A stretch of 64,000 bases of DNA from CAYYWP01 sp050176585 (GTDB taxonomy: Bacteria > Desulfobacterota > Binatia > HRBIN30 > CADEER01), in contig JBFXHX010000015.1 in NCBI GenBank assembly GCA_050176585.1, positions 1 to 64,000 on the forward strand. Direction: 5' to 3'. The first letter of the stretch is position 1. Each line of letters opens with the position of its first letter. A program made the translations under genes and the position numbers. The notes under the pieces are model-generated. The model was not told the origin of the DNA and did not search any database. It was given only the letters and a program-made list of their open reading frames with translations. Shown here piece by piece: positions 9,161 to 20,714 of the stretch.

Positions 9161-10278
9161 CGCCTCCCGATATCGCCGGCGCCGGTGATCGCGAGTTCAC
9201 GGAACGGGTGCTGGCCTTCTGCCGACAACTGCGCGATGCGCGTTTGAACGTCACGCCGGGCCGCATCATCGATGTCTTCCGCTCCCTGCGCTCGGTAAAC
9301 ATCGCCGTGCGCGAGGAAGTGCGCCTCGCGATGCGCGTGAACCTGGTGAGCAGTCACGAAGAGGAGTCGATGTTCGATCAACTCTTCGCGCTGTTCTGGG
9401 AAGGCAAGACGCCGCCCACCACGGTGGCGACGCAGATCGAGCTGGAGCCGCGTCCCGACGATCAAAACGAGGAGCACCCCGACACCCCACCCGAGTTCGT
9501 CGGCAGCCCGCGGCAGTACAGTCCCGACCACGTGGTGCGCGACAAGGCCGTGCTGACCGCAAACGCCCAGGGCTGGGAGGGCATGCAGAAGCTGCTGCAT
9601 GATCTCATGCTCCGGCTCGCGACGCGCCCGAGCCGCCGGCTTCGGCCGAGCCGCAGAGGGCAGGGCATCGATCTCCGCCGGTCGCTGCGCAAGAACATGC
9701 GTTACGGGATGGACGTGGTGGAGCTGATGCGCTCGGAGCGCAAGATCCGCAAAACGCGGGTCGTGATGTTGTGCGACGTGAGCGGCTCCATGGACACGTA
9801 CAATCCGTTCCTACTGCAGCTCATGTTCGGTCTGCAGAAAGGGCTGAAGAACTCGCGCACGGCCGTGTTCAGCACGCGCATGACCGAGATCACGCGCCCG
9901 CTGCGCCGCCAGGAAGTTCATGAAGCGCTGCGCGAGGTGGCCGACGAAGCGCGCCACTGGTCCGGTGGCACCGACATCGGCGGCGCGTTGGCGCAGCTCA
10001 ACCGCAAGGTTCTGCGCGAAGGCCCCGCCAGCTCCACCGTCTGCGTAATCATCAGCGACGGCTATGACCACGGTGACGCCAGCGTGGTGAAGCGCGAGAT
10101 GCAGGCTCTTCACCGGCACGCGCGCACAGTGGTATGGATCAACCCCCTGCTCGGTACCGAAGGGTACGCACCACTCGCGCAGGGCATGCAAGCTGCACTA
10201 CCGTACGTCGACCATTTCCTTCCTGCGCACGACCTGCCGTCGCTGAAGGCGCTGTGTCGAACGTTGGGCGAGGCCTGA
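9151..10278 (+). CDS. VWA domain protein, CoxE family
   Basis: A 375-residue CoxE-type protein. The N-terminal 150 residues are helical and charged. The C-terminal von Willebrand A domain has an intact MIDAS motif, VVMLCDVSGSMDTYNPF (DxSxS), plus SGGTDIGGALAQLN and VCVIISDGYDHGD. CoxE proteins partner with MoxR ATPases such as CoxD, which is encoded just upstream with overlapping ends; the GTG start lies inside the coxD-like gene. The pair is known from CO dehydrogenase maturation. The hydroxylase downstream lacks the CODH cysteine loop, so this pair probably serves a different molybdenum enzyme. CoxF is not found next to it; the only XdhC-type protein is at 2168-3313. Confidence 0.92.
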   Translation: MEVAPPDIAGAGDREFTERVLAFCRQLRDARLNVTPGRIIDVFRSLRSVNIAVREEVRLAMRVNLVSSHEEESMFDQLFALFWEGKTPPTTVATQIELEPRPDDQNEEHPDTPPEFVGSPRQYSPDHVVRDKAVLTANAQGWEGMQKLLHDLMLRLATRPSRRLRPSRRGQGIDLRRSLRKNMRYGMDVVELMRSERKIRKTRVVMLCDVSGSMDTYNPFLLQLMFGLQKGLKNSRTAVFSTRMTEITRPLRRQEVHEALREVADEARHWSGGTDIGGALAQLNRKVLREGPASSTVCVIISDGYDHGDASVVKREMQALHRHARTVVWINPLLGTEGYAPLAQGMQAALPYVDHFLPAHDLPSLKALCRTLGEA

Positions 10279-10312
10279 CAGTACCTACAGTCTGGACGTT
10301 GGAGGATAAGCA

Positions 10313-12700
10313 ATGAAGTACATTGGAGCGGGTATACCGGCCCTCCCCAATCGCCAGTTGGCGGCGGGGAAGGGGACGTTCGTCAGCGACGTGCAGCTGG
10401 ACGGCATGCTGCACATGGCCGTGCTGCGGAGTCCGTACGCTCACGCGAGGATCCGCGGGATCAATACCAAGCCGGCGGAGGCGGTTCCCGGGGTCGTGTA
10501 CGTCATCACCGGCCAAGAGGTGAAGGCGAACATGAACCCGATCCTCGAGGCGTACGATACGGCGGCCATGGGCGCGAAAGGCTTCCACTGGTACGCGCTC
10601 TGTCCCGAGAAGGTGCGCTTCGTCGGCGAGGCGGTCGCGGCGGTAGTGGCGGAAGACAAGTACACGGCGCGTCGTGCGGCCGATCTCATCGAGGTCGACT
10701 ACGAAGAGTTGCCGGTGGTCAGCGACCCCGAAGAGGCGATGAAGCCCGGCGCACCGCTGGTCGAGGAGTCGTGGGGCGACAACATTCTGGTCACGCGCGA
10801 CTTCCGCACGGGCGATGTCGACAAGGCCTTCGCGGAATCGGACGGCACGCTGAACGGCGTGGTCAGAACCCAGCGCTACACGGGGGCCGCAATTGAGCCG
10901 CGCGGCTACGTGGCGTCGTACAATCCGTTCGAGGACCTGTTGACGTTCTGGGCCTCGACGCAAAACCCGCATCCGATGCGCGTGTTCCTCGCCGAGACGC
11001 TGGGCATTCCGGAGACCAGCATCCGCGTCATTCAACCGCACGTGGGCGGCGGCTTCGGGCTCAAGATCCCGACGTTTCAGGAAGAGCCATTGCTCGCCTA
11101 CCTGTCGCGCAAGCTGGGACGGCCGATCAAATGGATTGAGGAGCGCACCGAGAATCTGCTGGTCGGCGGACACGCGCGCGAAGAGCGCCTCAGCTACGAG
11201 GTCGCCTACAAGAAGGACGGCACCGTCACCGGGTTGCGCGCCAAGGTCGTCGCCGATGTCGGCGCTCCGGCTGCCCTGGCCGGATGGGGCATGTCCTTCG
11301 TCACGGCGTACTGCATCCCGACCTGCTACAAGATTCCGAACAACCGCGTGCAGCTGTTCTCCGTGGTCACGAACAAGTGCCCGTGGAACGCATATCGCGG
11401 CTACGGCAAGGAAGCCGCGTCGTTCCTGATGGACCGGATCATGGATGGCGTGGCCAAGGCGACCGGCCTCGACCGCGCCGCGGTGCGGCTGAAGAATTAC
11501 ATCCAGCCGGAGGAGTTCCCGTACTCACAGGTTTCCGGCGCCATGCTGGACAGCGGCAACTATCCGAAGGCGTTGAACCGCGTCCTCGAGATGATCGACT
11601 ACAAGAATTTCCCGAAGATGCAGGAAGAGGCGCGCAAGCAGGGCCGCTATCTCGGCATCGGGATCGGCCAGGAGCTAACCCCGGAAGGTTGCTCGATGCC
11701 GCGTTCGACGCTGCTGTCCGGCTACGATGGCGCGACCGTCCGCGTGAACCCGTCCGGCCAGGTCACTGTGCTGACCGGCGTCACCTCGCCGGGGTCGGGC
11801 AACGAGACGGCGATGGCGCAAATCGCCGCCGACGTGCTCGGCATCGACATCAAGCTCATCAAGGTGATCCAGGGCGACACGGACACCTGCCCGTACGGCC
11901 TCGGCAATTACAGCTCCCGCAGCGTGATCATGGGCGGGTCAGCCGTGCAGGTGGCCGCCACCGAAATCCGCGAGAAGATGCTGAAGGTCGCGGCGAAGAT
12001 GCTCGAGGTGTTGCCGACGGACCTCGATTTGGGCGATAACAAGCTTTTCGTCAAAGGCGCTCCGAGCCGGTTCGTGCTCTTCAAGGAAGTCGCCAGCACC
12101 GTGTACCGAAACTGCCATGGAAAGGACGCTTGCGACGTCGAACCCGGTTTGGAGTCGACGCGCTACTTCCGGCATCCGAACGTGTACCACCAGCCCGAAA
12201 CACAGGGGCGGTTCAGCTCCTACCCGTCATGGCCGAACCAGGCAGTGGCATGCATCGCCGAGGTCGATCCCGACACCGGTTTCGTCAAAGTCCTGCGGTA
12301 CTGCGCCGTCCACGACAGCGGAGTGGTCGTGAACCCGCTGATGGCCGAGGCGAACCTGCATGGCGGCATCGTGCAGGGCCTCGGTGGGGCCATGTTCGAG
12401 GACCTCGTGTACGACGACGCTGGCCAGCTGAAGACCACGACCTTCATGGATTATACGCTGCCGACCGCCGTCGACGTTCCGAGTTTCGAGGTCGAGCACC
12501 AGGAGACCCGGTCGCCGTTCACCCCGCTCGGTACGAAGGGCGTGGGGGAATCGGGCGTGACTGGGCCGCTCGGCGCTCTGTGCGGTGCGATCGAAAACGC
12601 ACTGCCACACCTGCGCATTGATCTGAAAACGATGCCTCTGACGCCGCATAGAGTGTGGCAGGCGATCCAGCAGGCTCAGGCTCAACAGGGAGGGAGTTGA
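10313..12700 (+). CDS. Molybdenum hydroxylase large subunit, CoxL family (L of a complete L-M-S set)
   Basis: A 795-residue large subunit, first gene of an L-M-S operon. The start has a strong Shine-Dalgarno (GGAGGATAAGCAATG). Key blocks are QPHVGGGFGLKIPTFQEEP, the active-site loop CPWNAYRGYGKEAA, VTSPGSGNETAMAQIAADV, GNYSSRSVIMGGSAV and the C-terminal LGTKGVGESGVTGP with the catalytic glutamate. AYRGYGK resembles the form II CoxL loop (AYRGAGR) more than form I (AYxCSFR), so CO is not an expected substrate. It belongs to the same subgroup as the large subunit at 44208-46607 and differs from the other five in this window. FAD and 2Fe-2S subunit genes follow directly. CoxD/CoxE-like maturation genes lie just upstream. 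Confidence 0.95.
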   Translation: MKYIGAGIPALPNRQLAAGKGTFVSDVQLDGMLHMAVLRSPYAHARIRGINTKPAEAVPGVVYVITGQEVKANMNPILEAYDTAAMGAKGFHWYALCPEKVRFVGEAVAAVVAEDKYTARRAADLIEVDYEELPVVSDPEEAMKPGAPLVEESWGDNILVTRDFRTGDVDKAFAESDGTLNGVVRTQRYTGAAIEPRGYVASYNPFEDLLTFWASTQNPHPMRVFLAETLGIPETSIRVIQPHVGGGFGLKIPTFQEEPLLAYLSRKLGRPIKWIEERTENLLVGGHAREERLSYEVAYKKDGTVTGLRAKVVADVGAPAALAGWGMSFVTAYCIPTCYKIPNNRVQLFSVVTNKCPWNAYRGYGKEAASFLMDRIMDGVAKATGLDRAAVRLKNYIQPEEFPYSQVSGAMLDSGNYPKALNRVLEMIDYKNFPKMQEEARKQGRYLGIGIGQELTPEGCSMPRSTLLSGYDGATVRVNPSGQVTVLTGVTSPGSGNETAMAQIAADVLGIDIKLIKVIQGDTDTCPYGLGNYSSRSVIMGGSAVQVAATEIREKMLKVAAKMLEVLPTDLDLGDNKLFVKGAPSRFVLFKEVASTVYRNCHGKDACDVEPGLESTRYFRHPNVYHQPETQGRFSSYPSWPNQAVACIAEVDPDTGFVKVLRYCAVHDSGVVVNPLMAEANLHGGIVQGLGGAMFEDLVYDDAGQLKTTTFMDYTLPTAVDVPSFEVEHQETRSPFTPLGTKGVGESGVTGPLGALCGAIENALPHLRIDLKTMPLTPHRVWQAIQQAQAQQGGS

Positions 12701-12702
12701 CC

Positions 12703-13551
12703 ATGATTTCGAAGGAATTCTCTTTTCACGCGCCCAAGTCGCTGAACGACGCGTTCGGCCTCCTGGAGCGGCACGGTGACGACGCCAAGGTGCTGGCAGG
12801 CGGCATGAGCCTGATGCCGGTGATGACGCTTGGCCTGCTCCAACCGGAGGTCGTCATCAGCCTCAACCACGTGCCGGGGCTCGACTACGTGCGCGAGGAC
12901 GGCGACAAGCTGCGCATCGGCGCGCTCACCCGGCACCACACGGTGCTAAATGATCCGCTGATCAAGAAGCACTGCCCGGTTCTCTCGGAAGCGGCGGCTC
13001 TGATCGGCGACGTTCAGGTGCGGCACCGCGGTACCATCGGCGGCAGCCTCGCACACGCGGACCCCGCGGCCGATTACATTCCGGTGATGCTGGTCACCAA
13101 CGCGCAGTTCAAGCTGCAGAGCAGCAAGGGCGAGCGGACCGTGAAAGCCACGGATTTCTTCAAGGACTTGATGCAGACGGCTCTGAAAGCCGGAGAGCTG
13201 TTGACCGAGATCGAGATCCCGAAAGCCCCGGCGGGCAGCGGATCGGCGTACGTGCGGTTGCACCGCGTCGAAGGCAATTTCGCGATCGTCGCGGCGGCGG
13301 CGGTGATCGACTCGGGCTTCAAGTCGGCACGCGTCGCGATCGGCGGCGTGGGTCCGAAGGCGGTGCTGATGGACGTCAGCAAGCGGCTGGCGAAAGGGGT
13401 GAACGACGAGGCGCTGCGCGGTGTGTCCGACGATGCCTATGCGGCGTCGGGCGAAGCCTACGGCGACCTCAATGGCGACGCGACGTATCGCCGCGCGATG
13501 GCGCGCGTGTACGCGCAACGCGCCGTTCGCGCCGCTGCGTCCCGCATGTAG
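12703..13551 (+). CDS. Molybdenum hydroxylase FAD-binding medium subunit (CoxM-like)
   Basis: A 282-residue FAD subunit of a molybdenum hydroxylase. The two FAD-contact motifs are present: LAGGMSLMPVMTLGLLQPE near residue 35 and RHRGTIGGSLAHADPAADY near residue 110. The C-terminal domain, typical of CoxM, follows. The protein takes electrons from the iron-sulfur subunit and passes them to the final acceptor. The ATG is placed after AGGGAGGG and only two bases beyond the large-subunit stop, so the genes are co-transcribed and probably coupled. Length is normal for the family. Confidence 0.95.
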   Translation: MISKEFSFHAPKSLNDAFGLLERHGDDAKVLAGGMSLMPVMTLGLLQPEVVISLNHVPGLDYVREDGDKLRIGALTRHHTVLNDPLIKKHCPVLSEAAALIGDVQVRHRGTIGGSLAHADPAADYIPVMLVTNAQFKLQSSKGERTVKATDFFKDLMQTALKAGELLTEIEIPKAPAGSGSAYVRLHRVEGNFAIVAAAAVIDSGFKSARVAIGGVGPKAVLMDVSKRLAKGVNDEALRGVSDDAYAASGEAYGDLNGDATYRRAMARVYAQRAVRAAASRM

Positions 13552-13607
13552 TGGGCAGCCCCACGCACCCTGAGACATCGGCTAGACCGTACGAAAGGAA
13601 CGAATCC

Positions 13608-14090
13608 ATGAAGATTCCAGTGAAGGTCACGGTGAACAAGAAGGACTACGAGGTGCAGGTGGATACGCGCATGATCCTCGCGGACATGCTGCGCGATGAG
13701 CTCCGGCTCACCGGCACCCACATCGGCTGCGGCACGGGGAGCTGCGGCGCCTGCACGGTCATGCTGAACGGCAAGACCGTGAAGTCGTGCTGCATCCTGG
13801 CCGCCGATGCGGACGGGCAGAGCATCACCACGGTCGAGGGACTCAGCACCAGCGCCCAGCAGCTGCACCCGATCCAGGAGGCGTTCGTGCAGCACCAGGG
13901 GCTGCAGTGCGGATACTGCACCCCCGGCATGGTTTTGTCGGCTCTGCAACTGCTCACCAACAACCCGCAGCCGACCGAGGAAGAGATTCGCCATGGCATC
14001 GCCGGCAATCTCTGCCGCTGCACCGGTTACCAGTTCATCGTGGAGTCCATCCAGGCGGCTTCCAAGGCGATGAAGGAGAAAGCTGCCTGA
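13608..14090 (+). CDS. Molybdenum hydroxylase 2Fe-2S small subunit (CoxS-like)
   Basis: A 160-residue small subunit with two [2Fe-2S] clusters. The plant-type N-terminal cluster has CGTGSCGACTVMLNG plus a later Cys in KSCCIL. The C-terminal helical cluster has QCGYCTPGMVLSA and NLCRCTGYQ. It carries electrons from the molybdenum site to FAD. The ATG follows GAAAGGAACG at suitable spacing, about 56 bases after the FAD subunit. It completes the L-M-S set beginning at 10313. Several orphan large subunits in the window could in principle also use it. Confidence 0.96.
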   Translation: MKIPVKVTVNKKDYEVQVDTRMILADMLRDELRLTGTHIGCGTGSCGACTVMLNGKTVKSCCILAADADGQSITTVEGLSTSAQQLHPIQEAFVQHQGLQCGYCTPGMVLSALQLLTNNPQPTEEEIRHGIAGNLCRCTGYQFIVESIQAASKAMKEKAA

Positions 14091-14135
14091 GCAATACCCG
14101 CGCGAGCGGGCGATGACGTGTGTCGGGCGCCGGGT

Positions 14136-14167
14136 CCCCGGACTTGGCGATATCGGCGAGTCCGGGG
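14136..14167. terminator. Strong dyad after the L-M-S operon, possible terminator
   Basis: A perfect inverted repeat, CCCCGGACT / AGTCCGGGG, encloses a 14-base centre that itself contains the palindrome CGATATCG. It lies 45 bases after the small-subunit stop codon. There is no T-run, so it may be a Rho-assisted or transcript-stabilising hairpin rather than a classical intrinsic terminator, or a protein-binding site. Confidence 0.4.
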
Positions 14168-14279
14168 TGACGGGCCCGCGGCGGCGCGGTCGGACGCAGG
14201 TCTACATACGCAGCCGCCTCGGCGCCCCCCGTCAACTCGGCCCCGGACAGCCGCCCTACCGCAACACCAGCAGCACCCC

Positions 14280-14597
14280 ATGCCTATCTACGAGTATGCG
14301 TGTCACCGTTGTGGCGCGGAGCAGGCGCATTTGGTGCGCATGGGCGACCCCGCCACCCCGCGCTGCGAAGCGTGCGGCAGCCGGCGATTGCGCCGTCTGG
14401 TCTCACGAGTCAACGTCGTGGGCGCCCGCGCCGCTGACCCGAGCGCGCTCCGCAGCACCTCGCGCGACTTCCTGGAGCGCCCCGAACGCTTCGGCGAGGC
14501 AATGCGCGCGCTCGAGTCTTCCACCGGTATGAAGCTCAGCGGCGACAAGGTCGACGGCGCCATCGCCCGGCTCGAAAGCGCCAAGAAGAGCCGCTGA
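14280..14597 (+). CDS. FmdB family zinc-ribbon protein
   Basis: A 105-residue protein starting MPIYEYACHRCG, the hallmark of the FmdB family. The zinc ribbon is formed by CHRCG and CEACGSRRLRRL. The remaining helical tail has no recognised catalytic motif. FmdB was first linked to regulation of formamidase in Methylophilus, but most members have no proven role. It is about 190 bases downstream of the L-M-S operon, beyond a strong dyad, and converges on the PLP enzyme gene with a 7-base gap. A role in amide metabolism would suit the neighbourhood but is only inference. Confidence 0.88.
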   Translation: MPIYEYACHRCGAEQAHLVRMGDPATPRCEACGSRRLRRLVSRVNVVGARAADPSALRSTSRDFLERPERFGEAMRALESSTGMKLSGDKVDGAIARLESAKKSR

Positions 14598-14604
14598 GCC
14601 TTGC

Positions 14605-15762
14605 TCAAGCATCCAGGGCTTGCGCAAGATCGGCGATCAGGTCTTCGGCGGCTTCGATGCCGACGGACAAGCGGATCAGACCGTCGCTGATGCCGACTCG
14701 CTGACGATCGGCCGGCGTCATCCCGGAGTGCGATGTCAGCGCCGGTCGGGTGATCAGCGTCTCGACGCCCCCGAGGCTGGGCGCCGAAATCGGTAGCTGG
14801 ACGTTGGCGAGCAGACGGTCCGCCGCCTCGACGCCGCCTCGCAGCTCGAAGCTCAGCATGCCGCCGAATCCCTCGAAGAGGCTTCGCGCTCGCGCATGGC
14901 GCGGATGGCTCTCGAGGCCGGGGTAGTTCACCGTCGCGACGGCCGGGTGGCCGGCGAGGAACCGGGCGATCGCGAGCGCGTTCTGGTTCTGCTGCCGTAC
15001 GCGCACGGCCAGCGTCTTCATACCGCGGTGGAGCAGGAACGCGGCGTGCGGATCCAATGATCCGCCCAGGTGGGCGAGCTTGTGGGCGGCGCGCTCCACC
15101 AGCGGGGCGCGGCCGATCACCGCGCCTGCCACGATGTCGTCGTGGCCGTTCATGTACTTGGTGCAGCTGTGCAGCGTCAGGTCGAACCCGCGCGTCAACG
15201 GCCGGAAGTTGATCGGGCTCGCGAAGGTGTTGTCGACGATCGAAATCAGGCCATGTGCTTTGGCGAACACCACGATGGCGTCGAGATCGCCGAGTTGCAG
15301 CAGGGGATTGGTGAGGGTCTCGACGTAGATGGCGCGGGTTTCGGCGCGCAGCTTGCGCTCCCAAGTTTCGGGCGCGTCCGCATCGATGAAGTCCACCTGC
15401 ACGCCGAGCCCGGGGAGGTCCTGGGTGATGAGGTCGTGCGTGCCGCCGTACAGGCAATCCTGCATGAGCAGGTGGTCCCCGGCGCGCGTGAGGGCCAGCA
15501 GCACCGTGGAGACCGCCGCCATGCCGCTCGCGGTGACCAGAGCGGCTTCGCCGCGTTCGAGCGCGGCCAGTTTGGCGTGTAGCACGCGATGGTTCGGCGT
15601 GTTGCTGAGCCGGATGTACTTGAGATCGTGGTAGCTCTTCGCGCCGGCGTACTCGAAGGTCGACGACTGGAATATCGGCACCGTCACGGCGCCTTCTATG
15701 CGCGGCGTGGGCTCGCCGGCGTGAATGAGGTCGGTATCGATCTGACGAGGGGCCTTGGCCAT
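14605..15762 (-). CDS. PLP-dependent Cys/Met metabolism enzyme (cystathionine beta-lyase / gamma-synthase family)
   Basis: A 385-residue fold-type I PLP enzyme of the transsulfuration family. It shows HAGEPTPRIEGAVTVPIFQS at the N-terminus, LVTASGMAAVSTVLLAL, YGGTHDL, and SIVDNTFASPIN. The PLP lysine lies in LHSCTKYMNGHDD. The C-terminus has APSLGGVETLITRPALTSHS and GLIRLSVGIEAAEDLIADL. Members include cystathionine beta-lyase, gamma-synthase, gamma-lyase and methionine gamma-lyase, and the sequence does not settle which this is. It is transcribed away from the NCS1 permease, with a 147-base divergent region between them that holds an imperfectly placed 11-base direct repeat (GGCGCTGGCGA). 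Confidence 0.9.
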   Translation of the reverse strand: MAKAPRQIDTDLIHAGEPTPRIEGAVTVPIFQSSTFEYAGAKSYHDLKYIRLSNTPNHRVLHAKLAALERGEAALVTASGMAAVSTVLLALTRAGDHLLMQDCLYGGTHDLITQDLPGLGVQVDFIDADAPETWERKLRAETRAIYVETLTNPLLQLGDLDAIVVFAKAHGLISIVDNTFASPINFRPLTRGFDLTLHSCTKYMNGHDDIVAGAVIGRAPLVERAAHKLAHLGGSLDPHAAFLLHRGMKTLAVRVRQQNQNALAIARFLAGHPAVATVNYPGLESHPRHARARSLFEGFGGMLSFELRGGVEAADRLLANVQLPISAPSLGGVETLITRPALTSHSGMTPADRQRVGISDGLIRLSVGIEAAEDLIADLAQALDA

Positions 15763-15909
15763 GGCCTGTACTACTGGTTCGGCGCTGGCGACGGAAGTGC
15801 TACATGGCGCTGGCGATGGTCAGCCACTGCCGGTTCACTTCCGACCGCCGGAGCCGGCCCAGAGTGTCGCGTCACCCCGCGCATCGATCCCGTTCTGGAA
15901 GGAGCCCAC

Positions 15910-17280
15910 ATGTTCGAGAACACTGCGCGCGCGCACCAGTCCGGCCTCGCCCCGGGCGAACCGTCGGCGAGCGTCCCGCAGGGCGAGCATGACGATTATG
16001 CGCTCACGAGGGTTCCGGCGGCGGCGCGGTACCCGTGGTGGTCGGTCGCCGTGCAGCGTTTCGGGCAGCTCTCGGCGCTGTCGCAATTCCTGCTCGGAGC
16101 GGCCCTCGGCTTTGGCATGAACTTCTGGGATGCGGTGCTGGCGATCGCCCTGGGCGCCGTGCTCCTCGAGATCGTCGCGATCTTCACCGGCATCATCGGC
16201 CAACGCGAGGGACTGTCCACGACGACGCTCGCGCGGTGGACGGGCTTCGGACGGCATGGCTCAAGCCTCATCGCGCTGGTGATCGCACTCAGCTTCGTCG
16301 GTTGGTTCGGGGTGCAGAGCGGCGTGTCGGCCGCGGGGCTCTACAAGTTTCTGCCGTTCCTGCCCGAATGGGCGTGGGCGCTCGCGTTCGGGCTCGCGGT
16401 CACCGCGGTCGTCGTCGGTGGATTTGGCTCGATGGCATGGGTCGCGTATGCGACCGTTCCCGCCTTCTTGCTGCTCGCCGGATGGTCGATCTTCACCGAG
16501 CTGGCCACGCACGATCTCGCCTCGCTCACCTCGAGCCCAGCTCCCGGCCCGGTGCTGAGCCTCGGGGCGGGCGCCACACTGGTGGCGGGGGGATTCATCG
16601 TCGGCATGGTCGCCACCCCCGACATGTCGCGTTTCAACCGGACGTCCGCGGATGTGATCAAACAGACGATCATCGGGGTCACGATCGGCGAGTTCATGGT
16701 CTGTCTCGCCGGCGTGCTACTCGCCCATGCGCTGCGCACCGATGACATCATCACCATCGTCACCTCTTCTTCGGGAGTCGTCGGCACGCTCGTGATCGTC
16801 GCCGGCACCCTCAAGATCAACGACTGGAATCTGTATTCGGGCACGCTCGGTATCGTGAACTTCTTTCAGTCCGTGTTCGGCGTGCGCGTGCAACGCGTCC
16901 CGGCGACATGGGTGGTCGGCAGCCTCGGCTCGCTGCTCGCCGCCGGCGGCATCCTCGCGCGGCTGACGGACTTCCTCACCCTCCTCGGCATCCTCATGCC
17001 GCCCGTCGCGGCGATCATGGCGATGGAATACTACGTGGTGCGGACCTGGCGTCGCGAGCTCAGCGCGTCCGCACCCGGGTTGCCGGCCAGCGAGCCGACC
17101 TGGATTCCGGGTGCGATCGCGGTGTGGGTGCTCGCCGCGCTGGCGGGACAATTCATCCCGTGGGGAATCGCCTCGGTGAATTCGCTGATCGTGGTCCTCG
17201 TGATCTACCCGATCTTTGCGCGGCTGGGTTTGCTCAAGCCGACGGCGGTCGCGCCGACCACGTTGAGTATTCCGGACTGA
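15910..17280 (+). CDS. NCS1 family permease (purine-cytosine permease, CodB-like)
   Basis: A 456-residue integral membrane protein with about 12 hydrophobic segments. It matches the purine/cytosine permease (NCS1) family: LSQFLLGAALGFGMNFWDAV in helix 1, then QREGLSTTTLARWTGFGRHG, SFVGWFGVQSGVSAAGL and GMVATPDMSRFNRTSADV. NCS1 carriers import nucleobases, hydantoins, thiamine or related N-heterocycles by ion symport. The frame is open upstream, but the ATG chosen follows CTGGAAGGAG. The upstream extension is rich in Arg/Gly and not membrane-like. In this setting it is a plausible uptake system for an N-heterocycle used by the molybdenum hydroxylases. That link is inference. Confidence 0.92.
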   Translation: MFENTARAHQSGLAPGEPSASVPQGEHDDYALTRVPAAARYPWWSVAVQRFGQLSALSQFLLGAALGFGMNFWDAVLAIALGAVLLEIVAIFTGIIGQREGLSTTTLARWTGFGRHGSSLIALVIALSFVGWFGVQSGVSAAGLYKFLPFLPEWAWALAFGLAVTAVVVGGFGSMAWVAYATVPAFLLLAGWSIFTELATHDLASLTSSPAPGPVLSLGAGATLVAGGFIVGMVATPDMSRFNRTSADVIKQTIIGVTIGEFMVCLAGVLLAHALRTDDIITIVTSSSGVVGTLVIVAGTLKINDWNLYSGTLGIVNFFQSVFGVRVQRVPATWVVGSLGSLLAAGGILARLTDFLTLLGILMPPVAAIMAMEYYVVRTWRRELSASAPGLPASEPTWIPGAIAVWVLAALAGQFIPWGIASVNSLIVVLVIYPIFARLGLLKPTAVAPTTLSIPD

Positions 17281-17382
17281 AGCGGCGCACGCGAGTGCGC
17301 CGGGAGTTCGGCGACACTGCGCGTGAGCGTGTTGAGACAGGCGAGCGCACGACCGCGCTGCTGGCGCGCGGCGCGAGGTCCC

Positions 17383-17412
17383 TTGACACGCCAAACGGCG
17401 CACCGTTATAGC
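17383..17412 (+). promoter_or_regulatory. Predicted sigma-70-type promoter for the glycine operon
   Basis: TTGACA is followed 18 bases later by TATAGC, a perfect -35 box and a reasonable -10 box. The site lies about 70 bases upstream of the glycine riboswitch aptamer, in a gap with no coding sequence. It is the clearest housekeeping-type promoter I could find in the window. Confidence 0.6.
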
Positions 17413-17482
17413 CCAACCTGTCGGGCGATCTGCGCCTACACCTACGCGGAGGCAACTCGGGCGAAAGACGGCGGTCGATAAT

Positions 17483-17574
17483 TCTCTGGAGAGCGGTGGT
17501 GTCTACCACCCGCCGAAGGGGCACTTGAGCGGCGCGCGATCGCTTCTCAATCTCTCAGGCACCAAGGACAGAGG
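17483..17574 (+). promoter_or_regulatory. Glycine riboswitch (single gcvT-type aptamer)
   Basis: The segment carries the conserved glycine aptamer blocks in order: CTCTGGAGAGCGG at the 5' side, CCGCCGAAGGGGCA in the centre, and AATCTCTCAGGCACCAAGG with ACAGAGG at the 3' side. P1 pairs CUCUG with CAGAG. I see only one aptamer; the upstream 80 bases lack a second set of these blocks, so it looks like a singlet riboswitch. It sits about 230 bases upstream of gcvP, and glycine riboswitches typically turn on glycine catabolism. The P1 3' strand runs directly into the 5' arm of a terminator, so glycine binding could prevent termination. Confidence 0.93.
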
Positions 17575-17605
17575 GGTGAGTTCCTGTGTGGACTCCCCCT
17601 TTTTT
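17573..17605 (+). terminator. Intrinsic terminator forming the riboswitch expression platform
   Basis: A hairpin of GGGG(T)GAGT(T)CC with GGACTCCCC closes a five-base loop (TGTGT) and is followed by TTTTTT and, after one G, TTTT. The first Gs are shared with or adjacent to the 3' strand of the glycine aptamer P1 stem. That is the arrangement expected of an ON switch in which ligand-stabilised P1 weakens the terminator. The remaining stretch to gcvP shows no other gene. Confidence 0.88.
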
Positions 17606-17801
17606 GTTTTCTGGGAAGGCGGCAATCGCTTGCTACGCGCCAGGCAACACCGTCCTCGAGAGTGAGATGACGCGAGTGCCGGTCGCGAACGAACGATGAC
17701 CAACAGTGCTGTACGACAGGCCGGCTCCGGCTGCGCACAGCGGCGCGCGCCGTTGAGGCGGCGTATACTGCGCAAGTCACTGGGGAAGATTGGAGAGATC
17801 C

Positions 17802-20687
<2,886 letters not shown>

Positions 20688-20714
20688 CGCGCCAGAGGTG
20701 ATGGATACACGACC

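Noticed and set aside
10313..14090. Aerobic CO dehydrogenase (form I) because of the L-M-S set with CoxD/E
   Set aside because: The active-site loop is AYRGYGK, not AYxCSFR, so the copper-binding cysteine is missing.
15781..15816. 11-base direct repeat (GGCGCTGGCGA) between the PLP enzyme and the NCS1 permease
   Set aside because: Simple GC-rich sequence; two copies 25 bases apart are not enough to claim an operator.
17413..17482. A first glycine aptamer making a tandem riboswitch
   Set aside because: The conserved aptamer blocks (GGAGAG, CCGAAGG, CTCAGG) are not found a second time upstream.
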